Positions 6,009 to 13,092 of a stretch of DNA of 22,390 nucleotides are shown piece after piece (the first letter of the stretch is position 1; the number at the start of each line of letters is the position of its first letter). Made by a program: the position numbers and the translations under genes. The notes beneath the pieces were generated by a model that did no database searches, was not told where the DNA came from, and saw only the letters and a list, made by a program, of their open reading frames with translations. Source of the stretch: an uncultured Clostridia bacterium (lineage in GTDB: Bacteria > Bacillota > Clostridia > Christensenellales > UBA1242); contig CAKVEY010000007.1 in assembly GCA_934746185.1 (NCBI GenBank), positions 1 to 22,390 on the forward strand, given 5' to 3'.

Positions 6009-6037
6009 TTGACAAAATTTTAAAAATGTTGTATTAT
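6009..6037 (+). promoter_or_regulatory. Promoter of yjjX
   Basis: TTGACA (6009-6014), 17-bp spacer, TATTAT (6032-6037). The predicted start near 6044 is about 158 nt before the yjjX ATG. Confidence 0.65.
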
Positions 6038-6043
6038 ATAAAT

Positions 6044-6201
6044 ACAATCTCGTGTCATTCCAGATTGTTTAATATGGGAATTTTTGTAAAAATCTTCTTA
6101 TGAATGGCAATAAAACAACAATATTTCTTGGCTGTGTTTTATTGTGTTTGTAAGTAGATTTTTTTATTACAGCTAAATAAAAATTAAAAGGAGAATTTAA
6201 A
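6044..6201 (+). promoter_or_regulatory. Long, potentially structured 5' leader of yjjX
   Basis: At the predicted 5' end, ACAATCT (6044-6050) pairs with AGATTGT (6062-6068). Its 11-nt loop contains ATTCC (6057-6061), complementary to GGAAT (6077-6081) just downstream, so an H-type pseudoknot is possible. Further on, GCAATAAAACA (6107-6117) pairs with TGTTTTATTGT (6135-6145) over 11 positions, including one G-U pair. An imperfect T-run (6159-6165) follows some 13 nt later. Small compact pseudoknots are typical of some riboswitches, but I recognise no known class. The AAAAGGAGAA ribosome site of yjjX lies at the end of the leader. Confidence 0.35.
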
Positions 6202-6750
6202 ATGAAAGTATTAATTGGAACAAAAAACCCAGGTAAAATTAAAGGAGCAAGAACAGCATTAGAGTATTTTTTTAAAAATGTTGATATTGAAAGTGTAAGT
6301 GCACCATCAAATGTAAGTGAACAACCAGTAAACGCCGAAACATTCATAGGCGCAAAAAATCGTGTTAAAAATATGATGCAATTTGCAAAAGAAAATAATT
6401 TAGATGCAGACTTATTTATCGCTGTAGAAAGTGGATTAGTAAACTATTACGATAATTGGTTCATAACAAATTTTGCAGTTATTTGCGATAGATTAGGGCA
6501 CATTAGCGTTGGAACAAGTGCAAGTTTTCCAGTTCCACAAAAGTATGTTGAAAGTATTAAAACAAAAACATTAGCAGTAGTTATGGATAGGATATTTAAT
6601 GAAACCGATTTAAGAAGTAGTACGGGTGGAATAGGACTATTAACAAAAGAAAACATTACAAGAATAGACCTAAATACTCAGGCATTTACAATGGCATTAA
6701 CTAAATTTGTAAACAAGTGTTGGACAGACGATGAAGAGTTAATCAAATAA
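6202..6750 (+). CDS. yjjX: Inosine/xanthosine triphosphatase, YjjX family
   Basis: House-cleaning enzyme that hydrolyses non-canonical purine triphosphates (ITP, XTP) so they are not built into nucleic acids. The 182-residue length is normal for the family. Visible signatures: the N-terminal G-T-K-N-P-G-K-I-K-G-A (6-16), the S-A-P-S-N-V-S-E-Q-P segment (33-42), F-I-G-A-K-N-R-V (48-55), A-V-E-S-G-L (74-79) and S-T-G-G-I-G-L-L-T (about 140-148). The start has an AAAAGGAG site at good spacing. It is a single-gene unit with its own promoter, an unusually long leader and a terminator. Confident at family level. Confidence 0.9.
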   Translation: MKVLIGTKNPGKIKGARTALEYFFKNVDIESVSAPSNVSEQPVNAETFIGAKNRVKNMMQFAKENNLDADLFIAVESGLVNYYDNWFITNFAVICDRLGHISVGTSASFPVPQKYVESIKTKTLAVVMDRIFNETDLRSSTGGIGLLTKENITRIDLNTQAFTMALTKFVNKCWTDDEELIK

Positions 6751-6772
6751 AAAGAGAGTTTATCTCTTTTTT
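6749..6772 (+). terminator. Intrinsic terminator of yjjX
   Basis: AAAAAGAGA (6749-6757) and TCTCTTTTT (6763-6771) around a GTTTA loop, overlapping the stop codon and followed by more T. The stretch 6773-7005 after it is AT-rich and I see no gene in it. Confidence 0.7.
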
Positions 6773-7005
6773 ATTTTAAAATTAATACTTTTTTTGATAA
6801 ATTGCTTTTTCAGTTAAGTTTTACATAAATTTTTTTTTGCCTTTGTATCCACAAAATTTACTCTTTTTTAACGCTATAACAATCTTTGCTCTTTTGATTT
6901 AACAACTTAAATTTTTTATCTATAAAAATATAAAATTATATTTGATAAATAAAATCAATATAGAAAAACTTTTTTGATAAATTTTTATCTATTTAGAAAA
7001 AATAA

Positions 7006-7034
7006 TTGACAAAGACGATTTTTTTTGTTAATAT
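7006..7034 (+). promoter_or_regulatory. Promoter of tRNA-Ser
   Basis: TTGACA (7006-7011), 17-bp spacer, TAATAT (7029-7034); predicted start near 7041, giving a precursor with about 79 nt before the mature tRNA. That 5' extension has an inverted repeat, TTACACT (7053-7059) with AGTGTAA (7086-7092). Confidence 0.65.
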
Positions 7035-7119
7035 AGACCTTGTAAACAAATATTACACTACTTAAAAGATTTTAACATTTAACTAAGTGTAAAGAATATA
7101 TTAAATGCTTAAGCAATTT

Positions 7120-7209
7120 GGAGAAGTACCCAAGTGGTTAAGGGGACCCCCTGCTAAGGGGTTAGGTCTGTAACAGGGCGCGAGGGTTCGAATCCCTCCT
7201 TCTCCGCCA
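7120..7209 (+). tRNA. tRNA-Ser(GCU)
   Basis: A complete 90-nt class II tRNA. The acceptor stem GGAGAAG (7120-7126) pairs with CTTCTCC (7199-7205), then the discriminator G and an encoded CCA (7207-7209). The anticodon loop is C-T-GCT-A-A with anticodon GCT at 7153-7155, reading AGC and AGU serine codons. A long variable arm, normal for tRNA-Ser, and the T arm (GAGGG, TTCGAAT, CCCTC) follow. It is transcribed alone, directly upstream of the synthetase-paralogue operon. Confidence 0.95.
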
Positions 7210-7222
7210 TAACAAAACTTTA

Positions 7223-7260
7223 CGCAGCCTAATAGTAAATGTTAGGTTGCGCATTTTTTT
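7223..7260 (+). terminator. Intrinsic terminator after tRNA-Ser
   Basis: CGCAGCCTAATA (7223-7234) pairs with TGTTAGGTTGCG (7240-7251) with two G-U pairs, loop GTAAA, followed by seven T (7254-7260). This separates the tRNA from the operon downstream. Confidence 0.85.
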
Positions 7261-7308
7261 AAATACCACATAACAAAATTTTTGATTTACAATTATGTTG
7301 TTTATTTT

Positions 7309-7322
7309 ACTTTTTAAAAAGT
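7309..7322. promoter_or_regulatory. 14-bp perfect palindrome ahead of the synthetase-paralogue operon
   Basis: ACTTTTTAAAAAGT is self-complementary, and AAAAAGTTT occurs twice in tandem (7316-7333). It lies 42 bp before the first ATG, where an operator or promoter would be expected. I find no convincing -35/-10 pair in 7261-7363 (TTGATT at about 7282 is the best weak -35), so the operon may have a weak or activated promoter or depend on read-through. Confidence 0.3.
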
Positions 7323-7363
7323 TTAAAAAGTTTTAATAAAAATTAAAAAAGAGGAGAATAATT

Positions 7364-8386
7364 ATGCAAGAACCAAAAATGGATTATTTGAGCAAGGACA
7401 GATATCTCGACATAATTGAAAACGAGTGGTATCACACACTAGTATTATTAGAAAATTTAATCAATGTAGAAACTGTCAAATTTTATGAAAACAGAGGGAT
7501 AATTACAATGCACTTACCTATTACGACTGGTGCAGTGTCAAGTCCTATGGGCAGAGGTTCAGATTCTTTGCCAGTAAAGGTAAATCTTTGCGGTGTGGAT
7601 ACATATTTGGCGGACTCAATGCAGTTTATGTTAGAATATGGCTGTCGAATGAACCCTAGTGGTGTTTATTATATAATGCCGTCTTTTAGAGGTGAAAAAG
7701 CGGATGAAAGACATTTATGCCAATTTTTTCATAGTGAAGTTGAGATACCAGGTAAGTTAGAAGACATTATGAAATTAGCAGAAGACTACATTAAACATCT
7801 TTCTAAAAGTATTTGTTCTAAATATGGTGAAATGTTAAAAGAAAAAATAGGTGATATATCTCATTTAGAAAGAGTTTGTAAAGATGGTTACGAATTTAAA
7901 AAAATTAGTTTTGATGACGCAGAAAAAATTTTAATTGAAAATTTTGGAAAACAAAACATAAGAGAGTATATCGTTGAGATAGAAGATGGTATTAGAACTA
8001 TTAATAGTAAAGGCGAAAAAGCACTTTTAAAAATTTTTAATGAACCTTTGTGGATTACTCACTATGATTATTTATCAGTTCCTTTTTATCAAGCAAAAGA
8101 TGAAAATGGGAAAGCGAAGAATGCTGATTTGTTAATGGGTATTGGAGAAACTGTTGGTAGTGGTGAAAGACATTATTCTCAACAAGGTGTATTGCAAGCA
8201 CTAGAAGAACATTGTGTTTCAAAAGACGGATATGAATGGTACATCAATATGAAAAAACGTTATCCAATTCAAACATCAGGATTTGGAATGGGAATAGAAC
8301 GATTTTTGATGTGGGTACTAAAAGCAAAAGATATAAGAAATATGCAAATTTTAGTAAGATTTAATGGTGTTTCAACTGAACCATAA
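7364..8386 (+). CDS. AsnRS/asparagine-synthetase-like class II aminoacyl-tRNA synthetase paralogue, catalytic core only
   Basis: A class II synthetase catalytic domain of the Asp/Asn/Lys subclass (340 aa). The segment S-S-P-M-G-R-G-S-D-S-L-P-V-K (59-72) and Y-L-A-D-S-M-Q (81-87) match AsnRS and archaeal asparagine-synthetase-like proteins. Motif 2 is S-F-R-G-E-K-A-D-E-R-H-L-C-Q-F-F (107-122); motif 3 is G-F-G-M-G-I-E-R-F (306-314) with its Arg present. The N-terminal OB-fold anticodon-binding domain of true AspRS/AsnRS (about 100 residues) is absent, as in archaeal AS-AR, which makes asparagine from aspartate through an aminoacyl-adenylate. So it probably activates Asp, Asn or a related acid as the adenylate without normal tRNA reading. 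GAGGAG precedes the ATG. First gene of a five-gene operon. Confidence 0.8.
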   Translation: MQEPKMDYLSKDRYLDIIENEWYHTLVLLENLINVETVKFYENRGIITMHLPITTGAVSSPMGRGSDSLPVKVNLCGVDTYLADSMQFMLEYGCRMNPSGVYYIMPSFRGEKADERHLCQFFHSEVEIPGKLEDIMKLAEDYIKHLSKSICSKYGEMLKEKIGDISHLERVCKDGYEFKKISFDDAEKILIENFGKQNIREYIVEIEDGIRTINSKGEKALLKIFNEPLWITHYDYLSVPFYQAKDENGKAKNADLLMGIGETVGSGERHYSQQGVLQALEEHCVSKDGYEWYINMKKRYPIQTSGFGMGIERFLMWVLKAKDIRNMQILVRFNGVSTEP

Positions 8387-8397
8387 AAGGATATAAA

Positions 8398-9378
8398 ATG
8401 AATGTAGGTGTTTTTTTCCCATCTCTATCTTTTAAAATAATTAATAAAGACTTAATTCAAGTAGGAATTGACAACTTAAAAAAATTAGGTTGTAACGTAA
8501 TTTTGGCTGAAAATTGTTTTGAGAGTTTTTATACTTCAAAAATTGCTGGAGAATTAGATAGACGAGTAAAAATATTAGAAAATATGTTGAATGATGACAA
8601 TATAGATATTATTATGGCAGGGATAGGGGGATATGGTTCTATTCAATTATTAGATAAGATTAATTTTAGTTCTATCAAAAAAAGTAAAAAAATAATAGGT
8701 TTTAGTGATGTTACACACTTGTTAATTCCACTATTTAATACAAAAAAATTAGATGTTTATTTAGGCCCTGCTTTTATAAATTTTTGTAATCCTTATGTTG
8801 ATAACAAAACTATTGAATGTTTTAAGTCAATAGTTTTAGATGAATGCAATGAATATAAATATGAACAGCCAAAATATTTTTGTGAAGATGATTGGTTTAT
8901 TGATACAAGTAAAAAACTTGAAGAAAAAGTATGTAAAAGTTATAGTTTTATAAAACCTGGCATAGTAAGAGGTAAATGTATAGGTGGGAATTTACCATCT
9001 ATGTTAGATTTGTTTGGTACTAAATTTTATCCAAGAGTTAATAAAAAGACAATTTTATTTATAGAAGTTGTTTCGGCCGATAGTGTAGAAGTTATAATGG
9101 ATCAATTTTATAAATTAAAATTAACGGGTGTATTAAATAAAATCGGCGCTTTGGTAATTGGCAAAATATCGGGTCAAAACATTTTTGCAAATGAGGAAAT
9201 ATTTGTTAAATTTTTAAAAGAACTTTTAAAAGAATATAACATTCCTGTAATAATAGGAACAATGTTTACTCATCTTGACCCATTATTTACTTTGCAATTT
9301 GGTTCAACTTTAGAAATAAATTCACAAGAAAAAATTATAAAAATGATAAAAAGGAGAAAGAAAATTGAAAAAAAATAA
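8398..9378 (+). CDS. S66 peptidase, MccF / LD-carboxypeptidase-like
   Basis: A 326-residue S66 family serine hydrolase. Signatures: I-G-G-Y-G-S (76-81); the nucleophile Ser103 in G-F-S-D-V-T; R-G-K-C-I-G-G-N-L-P (191-200); Glu223 in I-L-F-I-E; His292 in M-F-T-H-L-D-P-L-F-T-L. The Ser-Glu-His triad is therefore intact. Members either trim L,D-peptide bonds in murein or, in the MccF branch, cleave the amide between an aminoacyl group and the nucleotide of microcin C and related aminoacyl-adenylate toxins, giving self-immunity. The Trp-containing loop (about 163-190) and context favour the MccF type, but this is not certain. There is no signal peptide, so it acts in the cytoplasm, unlike a secreted murein enzyme. 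It starts 11 bp after the first gene with AAAGG upstream. Confidence 0.8.
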   Translation: MNVGVFFPSLSFKIINKDLIQVGIDNLKKLGCNVILAENCFESFYTSKIAGELDRRVKILENMLNDDNIDIIMAGIGGYGSIQLLDKINFSSIKKSKKIIGFSDVTHLLIPLFNTKKLDVYLGPAFINFCNPYVDNKTIECFKSIVLDECNEYKYEQPKYFCEDDWFIDTSKKLEEKVCKSYSFIKPGIVRGKCIGGNLPSMLDLFGTKFYPRVNKKTILFIEVVSADSVEVIMDQFYKLKLTGVLNKIGALVIGKISGQNIFANEEIFVKFLKELLKEYNIPVIIGTMFTHLDPLFTLQFGSTLEINSQEKIIKMIKRRKKIEKK

Positions 9379-10213
9379 TTATGTAGAAGAAGTTAAAGAT
9401 TACTTTAAAGACAAGGCGGCTGAGTATGATTTAGTAGAAAATCAAATATATTGGGTTTTATCAGACAAATTACTTTGGGATATTTGGGATAAAATGTCAT
9501 TATCTAAAATTAAAAATTCAATTCATTTTTTAGATGCAGGCGGTGGAACAGGAAGATGGAGTATAAAATTACTCGAAGCTTATAAAGATAGTAAAGGTAC
9601 AATTATAGATTTATCTCAACCTATGCTAAATGAGGCAAAAAAGAAAAGTGAAAATATGCACTTATCTAATAGATTAACTCTAGTAAATGACAATTTAGAT
9701 AGTTGCACGATAAACGAGAAATATAATATGATATTTTCTTTTCACAACGTTTTAGGTTTTGTGAATGACGCTGAAAAGGTGTTAAAAAAACTAGCAGATT
9801 CATTAACTGATGGTGGTTATTTAGTTTGTGTAGTTCCAAATTATTTTCATGGTATATTCTTTAATGTATTTGTAGGCGATTTAGAACTAGCAGATAATTG
9901 TCTTCATAGTAGTAAAGGCAAATTTACAAGAAATATGCCCGAAATGCGTTTTTTTAGACCAAAAGAATTGGAAGAAATTTATAAAAACTTAGGATTAAAA
10001 ATTGAAGGTCTATATGGTTTTCCTGTTTCCATTTATCCAGGAATGCAAGAAACTCAGCTAAGAGGTCAATCTGAAAATCTTAGTGATTTATTATCATCAA
10101 AAAATAATTTTGATAAAATATATAATTTAGAAAAACATTTAAGTCTTTCTGCTGAAGCAGCAGCAAGAGGAAATAATTTAATTATTATAGGAAAGAAAGA
10201 GGAGATTAAATAA
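9365..10213 (+). CDS. Class I SAM-dependent methyltransferase (TTG start)
   Basis: A 282-residue Rossmann methyltransferase. Motif I is L-D-A-G-G-G-T-G-R-W-S (56-66); the acidic ribose-binding residue follows in T-I-I-D-L-S-Q-P-M-L (about 79-88); the M-I-F-S-F-H-N-V-L-G segment (about 119-128) is the post-motif strand. The acceptor cannot be read from sequence; such enzymes methylate small molecules, peptides or nucleotides. Start is TTG (9365-9367) with AAGGAG eight bases upstream, overlapping the end of the S66 gene by 14 bp, so the two are translationally coupled. Its place between a MccF-like hydrolase and synthetase paralogues suggests tailoring or inactivation of an aminoacyl compound; that is inference. 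Confidence 0.85.
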   Translation: MKKNNYVEEVKDYFKDKAAEYDLVENQIYWVLSDKLLWDIWDKMSLSKIKNSIHFLDAGGGTGRWSIKLLEAYKDSKGTIIDLSQPMLNEAKKKSENMHLSNRLTLVNDNLDSCTINEKYNMIFSFHNVLGFVNDAEKVLKKLADSLTDGGYLVCVVPNYFHGIFFNVFVGDLELADNCLHSSKGKFTRNMPEMRFFRPKELEEIYKNLGLKIEGLYGFPVSIYPGMQETQLRGQSENLSDLLSSKNNFDKIYNLEKHLSLSAEAAARGNNLIIIGKKEEIK

Positions 10214-10215
10214 AT

Positions 10216-11469
10216 ATGAGAATGAGTAAACTGGGCATAAAAACTCGTAAAGAAAGGGGAAATGAAGAAACATTATCACAAGAGATTTTACTTCAATCAA
10301 CTCAATTAAAGCGCCATTCTTCGGGAATTTATGGAATGGGAACTTTACTTGTAAAAGCTAGAAATAATATTATAGATGTAGTAAGAAAGAATTTAAACAA
10401 ATATGAATGTGCAGAAGTATCTTTACCTATTGTACAACCAAGAATTTTATGGGACGAATCTGGTAGATGGGATACTTATTCAAAATCAAAAACAATGTTT
10501 ACATTTCAAGGCAGAAATGAAGAATGGTATTGTTTAGCCCCTACTGGAGAAGAAATTGTTTTTGACTTTATAAAAAATAACATTAAATCATATAAAGATT
10601 TACCTATTAATATTTATCAAATTGGATTAAAATTTAGAGATGAATTAAGAATCCATGGTGGTTTAATGAGAAGTAAAGAGTTTATGATGAAAGATGGCTA
10701 TAGCTTCCACGCAAGCAGTGAAGACATGGTTAGAGAATATGCGAGAATGAGAGAATGCTATCAACAAATATTTAAAGAATTAGGGCTTAAAGTTACACCA
10801 GTAAAAGCAGTGAGTGCAGAGATGGGCGGAAAAGTTTCCGAAGAATTTATGTGCTTTTGCGATATAGGTGAAGACAAGGCATTGACAAACGAAGATAAAA
10901 GCATTGCCTTAAATACGGAAATTTTAGATTATCCAGATTTAATTGAAGACTTTAAAAAAGCAAATCCTACTATAGACTTCCATAAACTTACAGAATCCCG
11001 TTGTATTGAATTAGGACATATATTTCAATTAGGAACATTTTATTCTCAAAAAATGGGCGGTTATTTTACTGATGCAAATGGTAAAAATCAACCATTATAT
11101 ATGGGATGTTATGGTATAGGTATAAATAGAACATTAGGTGCTATTTGCGAAGTAAATTGTGATAATGATGGGTTATGTTGGCCAGTATCAATTGCTCCAT
11201 TTAAATGTGATATAGTATATTTAAATGATAAAAAAGATTTTGCTGAAGAAATATATAATAAAATAACTCAAGCAGGTATTGATTGCGTTATTGATGATAG
11301 AGAAACGGTAACGTTTGGTTCAAAAATAAAAGATGCAAAATTATTAGGTTTCCCTTATCTTATTATTATCGGTAAAAATTGTAATAATAATGAAATCGAA
11401 ATAGAAGTACGAAAAACAAATGAAAAGTTATTCGTAAATTGTGAACAATTAATTTCCACATTAAAATAA
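10216..11469 (+). CDS. Prolyl-tRNA synthetase (ProRS-like), short form without the INS editing domain
   Basis: A bacterial-type ProRS of 417 residues: the L-K-R-H-S-S-G-I-Y-G start of the core (31-40), motif 1 (about 64-77), L-A-P-T-G-E-E (107-113), motif 2 with F-R-D-E-L-R and L-M-R-S-K-E-F-M-M-K-D-G-Y-S-F (140-164), motif 3 C-Y-G-I-G-I-N-R-T-L (298-307) and a C-terminal anticodon-binding domain (about 328-417). Usual bacterial ProRS has about 565 residues because a domain of about 180 residues that removes mischarged Ala sits between motifs 2 and 3; here only about 50 residues lie there, as in short alphaproteobacterial forms. All catalytic motifs look intact. It starts 2 bp after the methyltransferase. 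It could be the cell's only ProRS, a drug-tolerant second copy or a pathway enzyme. Confidence 0.85.
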   Translation: MRMSKLGIKTRKERGNEETLSQEILLQSTQLKRHSSGIYGMGTLLVKARNNIIDVVRKNLNKYECAEVSLPIVQPRILWDESGRWDTYSKSKTMFTFQGRNEEWYCLAPTGEEIVFDFIKNNIKSYKDLPINIYQIGLKFRDELRIHGGLMRSKEFMMKDGYSFHASSEDMVREYARMRECYQQIFKELGLKVTPVKAVSAEMGGKVSEEFMCFCDIGEDKALTNEDKSIALNTEILDYPDLIEDFKKANPTIDFHKLTESRCIELGHIFQLGTFYSQKMGGYFTDANGKNQPLYMGCYGIGINRTLGAICEVNCDNDGLCWPVSIAPFKCDIVYLNDKKDFAEEIYNKITQAGIDCVIDDRETVTFGSKIKDAKLLGFPYLIIIGKNCNNNEIEIEVRKTNEKLFVNCEQLISTLK

Positions 11470-11479
11470 GGTGTAAAGT

Positions 11480-12685
11480 ATGAATTTAGAGTATAAAATC
11501 CCACAATTTTATGATATATTAAATGATGAGGTTGAAAAAATACGGTTATTAAACAACCAACTTGTTTCTGTGTTTAATAATTATAATTATTTACAACTTA
11601 AAACTTCAACAATTAGAGATAAAGATTATTTAAAAGGTACAATGGTGCATTTTTCAAAAATGTTTGAAGTTAGAAGAGTAAAAGAAAATAGTTTATTTTA
11701 TTTGCAATCCGATTTAGCTATGAGTATGGCTGAATATGTTTCAAGAGTAGATTTTCCGGGATTTTTAAAATTAATTCAATTAGGTACATTATTTAGAGAT
11801 AGAATAGATAAAAAACCAAATTATAGAAGAGAATTTCAACAGATTCTTTCTAGTATTTGGGGAAGCAGTGATTTATATTATGATGCTGAACTTATCTATT
11901 TGAATTATGAGTTTTTAGAGTCTTTAAATTTATTTAAAAATATATATATTGAAATATCTAACATTAATATTTTTAATTGCATAGATGATAAATTAGCCGA
12001 AAAAATTAGATTTGGTAATGGTATAACGGAATTAGAAAATGTGCCTCTTTCAAAACAAGATAAAGATTTACTTGTTAAATATTACAATAAAAATATACTT
12101 AACTTGCAAGATATAGAATATATGTTTAATTATATACAAAATGAACAGATAAAAGAGCAATTGGGATTGTATCTTCAAGTTTATAATGGATTAAAATTAT
12201 TTTTTAAAAAAGATTTTCCTATTGTATTCAGTATACATAATTTAGAAGGCTCAGGTCATTATAGTGGTTTACATTATAGAATTTATTGCGACGATGTTTT
12301 GGTTGCAGATGGTGGTAGAATTGATGAATTATGCACACGTTTTGACAAAAATAAAACTATTCCAGCAATATGTATGGGCATAGGCGTTCAAATGCTGTTA
12401 GGTGGGGATAAAGGTAATGAAAATAGGTGTGTTATTTTAACTACTGATGAATTTTATTTAAAAAATAAAGATAAAATTTTAAAAATACAAAATTTGTTAT
12501 TAAAAAACGATTTTAAATCTAATTTTATACATAAAAAGCGTAAAAATTGGTCAAAAATCTTTAAATCTCCAATTTATCAAGATTTTAGTTATTTGATTTT
12601 GGACGACAACTTGGTCGAAATAAGAAATTTAGAAGACGAAGGGAAGAAAGATTTAATACTAAATTTAGTTAAAAAAACAATGTAA
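11480..12685 (+). CDS. HisRS/HisZ-like class II synthetase paralogue, probably altered active site
   Basis: A 401-residue protein with the HisRS fold pattern: Y-L-Q-S-D-L-A-M-S-M-A-E-Y-V (74-87, cf. L-R-P-D-L-T in HisRS), motif 2 L-F-R-D-R-I-D-K-K-P-N-Y-R-R-E-F-Q (104-120), Y-S-G-L-H-Y-R-I-Y (261-269), A-D-G-G-R-I-D-E-L (276-284) and a motif 3 segment I-P-A-I-C-M-G-I-G-V-Q-M-L-L (294-307). HisRS has G-x-E-R-L here; in this protein Q-M replaces E-R, so the ATP-contacting Arg is missing. The HisRS histidine-specific L-D-Y-Y segment is not seen either. HisZ, a HisRS paralogue, works as the regulatory partner of HisG, but no hisG is nearby. It may be a non-catalytic partner of another synthetase in this operon or have a new activity. 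Last gene of the operon, with AAGGTG before the ATG. Confidence 0.7.
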   Translation: MNLEYKIPQFYDILNDEVEKIRLLNNQLVSVFNNYNYLQLKTSTIRDKDYLKGTMVHFSKMFEVRRVKENSLFYLQSDLAMSMAEYVSRVDFPGFLKLIQLGTLFRDRIDKKPNYRREFQQILSSIWGSSDLYYDAELIYLNYEFLESLNLFKNIYIEISNINIFNCIDDKLAEKIRFGNGITELENVPLSKQDKDLLVKYYNKNILNLQDIEYMFNYIQNEQIKEQLGLYLQVYNGLKLFFKKDFPIVFSIHNLEGSGHYSGLHYRIYCDDVLVADGGRIDELCTRFDKNKTIPAICMGIGVQMLLGGDKGNENRCVILTTDEFYLKNKDKILKIQNLLLKNDFKSNFIHKKRKNWSKIFKSPIYQDFSYLILDDNLVEIRNLEDEGKKDLILNLVKKTM

Positions 12686-12710
12686 AAAAGCGAAAATATA
12701 TCGCTTTTTT
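12684..12710 (+). terminator. Intrinsic terminator of the synthetase-paralogue operon
   Basis: AAAAAAGCGA (12684-12693) pairs with TCGCTTTTTT (12701-12710) around a 7-nt loop, overlapping the stop codon of the last gene. Confidence 0.85.
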
Positions 12711-12765
12711 ATTTAAATTTATTTTAATAATCAAAATTTATGTGCCATTTTGGTGGGTAGATGTA

Positions 12766-13028
12766 GGTTAGTTTGTCGGGCTTTGGGCTTTTTTATTCGC
12801 CACTCCAATATACAACTAAAATCTTATTGTCATTTTACATTGCCTTTTTAAATTCGTTTTTAGTGTATCTAGAAAATTTGAATAAGGGAATGATACCACT
12901 TGCTAGCTTAATGATAGTTACATGCCTTATTTTTGATTTAGTTTGATATTTCCTAACTCAAACTTGTTTTCGCTTGATACACTAAACACATTTTAAGGAA
13001 CACTTTTTAGAATTACCAGAAACTAACC
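12766..13028. repeat. Nested imperfect inverted repeat (possible degenerate MITE or structured RNA)
   Basis: Outer arms GGTTAGTTT (12766-12774) and AAACTAACC (13020-13028) and inner arms TTTAGTGTATC (12859-12869) and GATACACTAAA (12976-12986) are each perfect. Shorter complementary blocks lie between them (AATAAGG with CCTTATT inside; CCTT/AAGG next to the inner arms), and GGTGGG just outside on the left faces a CCCACC on the right. Left and right intervals differ in length, so the symmetry is decayed or interrupted. Confidence 0.4.
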
Positions 13029-13092
13029 CCCCCACCTTACCAACACACAAACCTTTGCATTAAACTTGTGCCCACACCCCAAAACCACCCAT

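Noticed and set aside
6100..6157. Two overlapping 17-codon ORFs in the yjjX leader (ATG at 6100 and ATG at 6104)
   Set aside because: Neither has a ribosome site, and the sequence overlaps the 11-position helix. A leader peptide cannot be excluded, but the evidence is too thin.
8398..9378. Plain murein LD-carboxypeptidase (ldcA) for the S66 gene
   Set aside because: It remains possible, but the operon context with synthetase paralogues and a methyltransferase and the Trp-containing loop favour the MccF-like branch, so no ldcA symbol was given.
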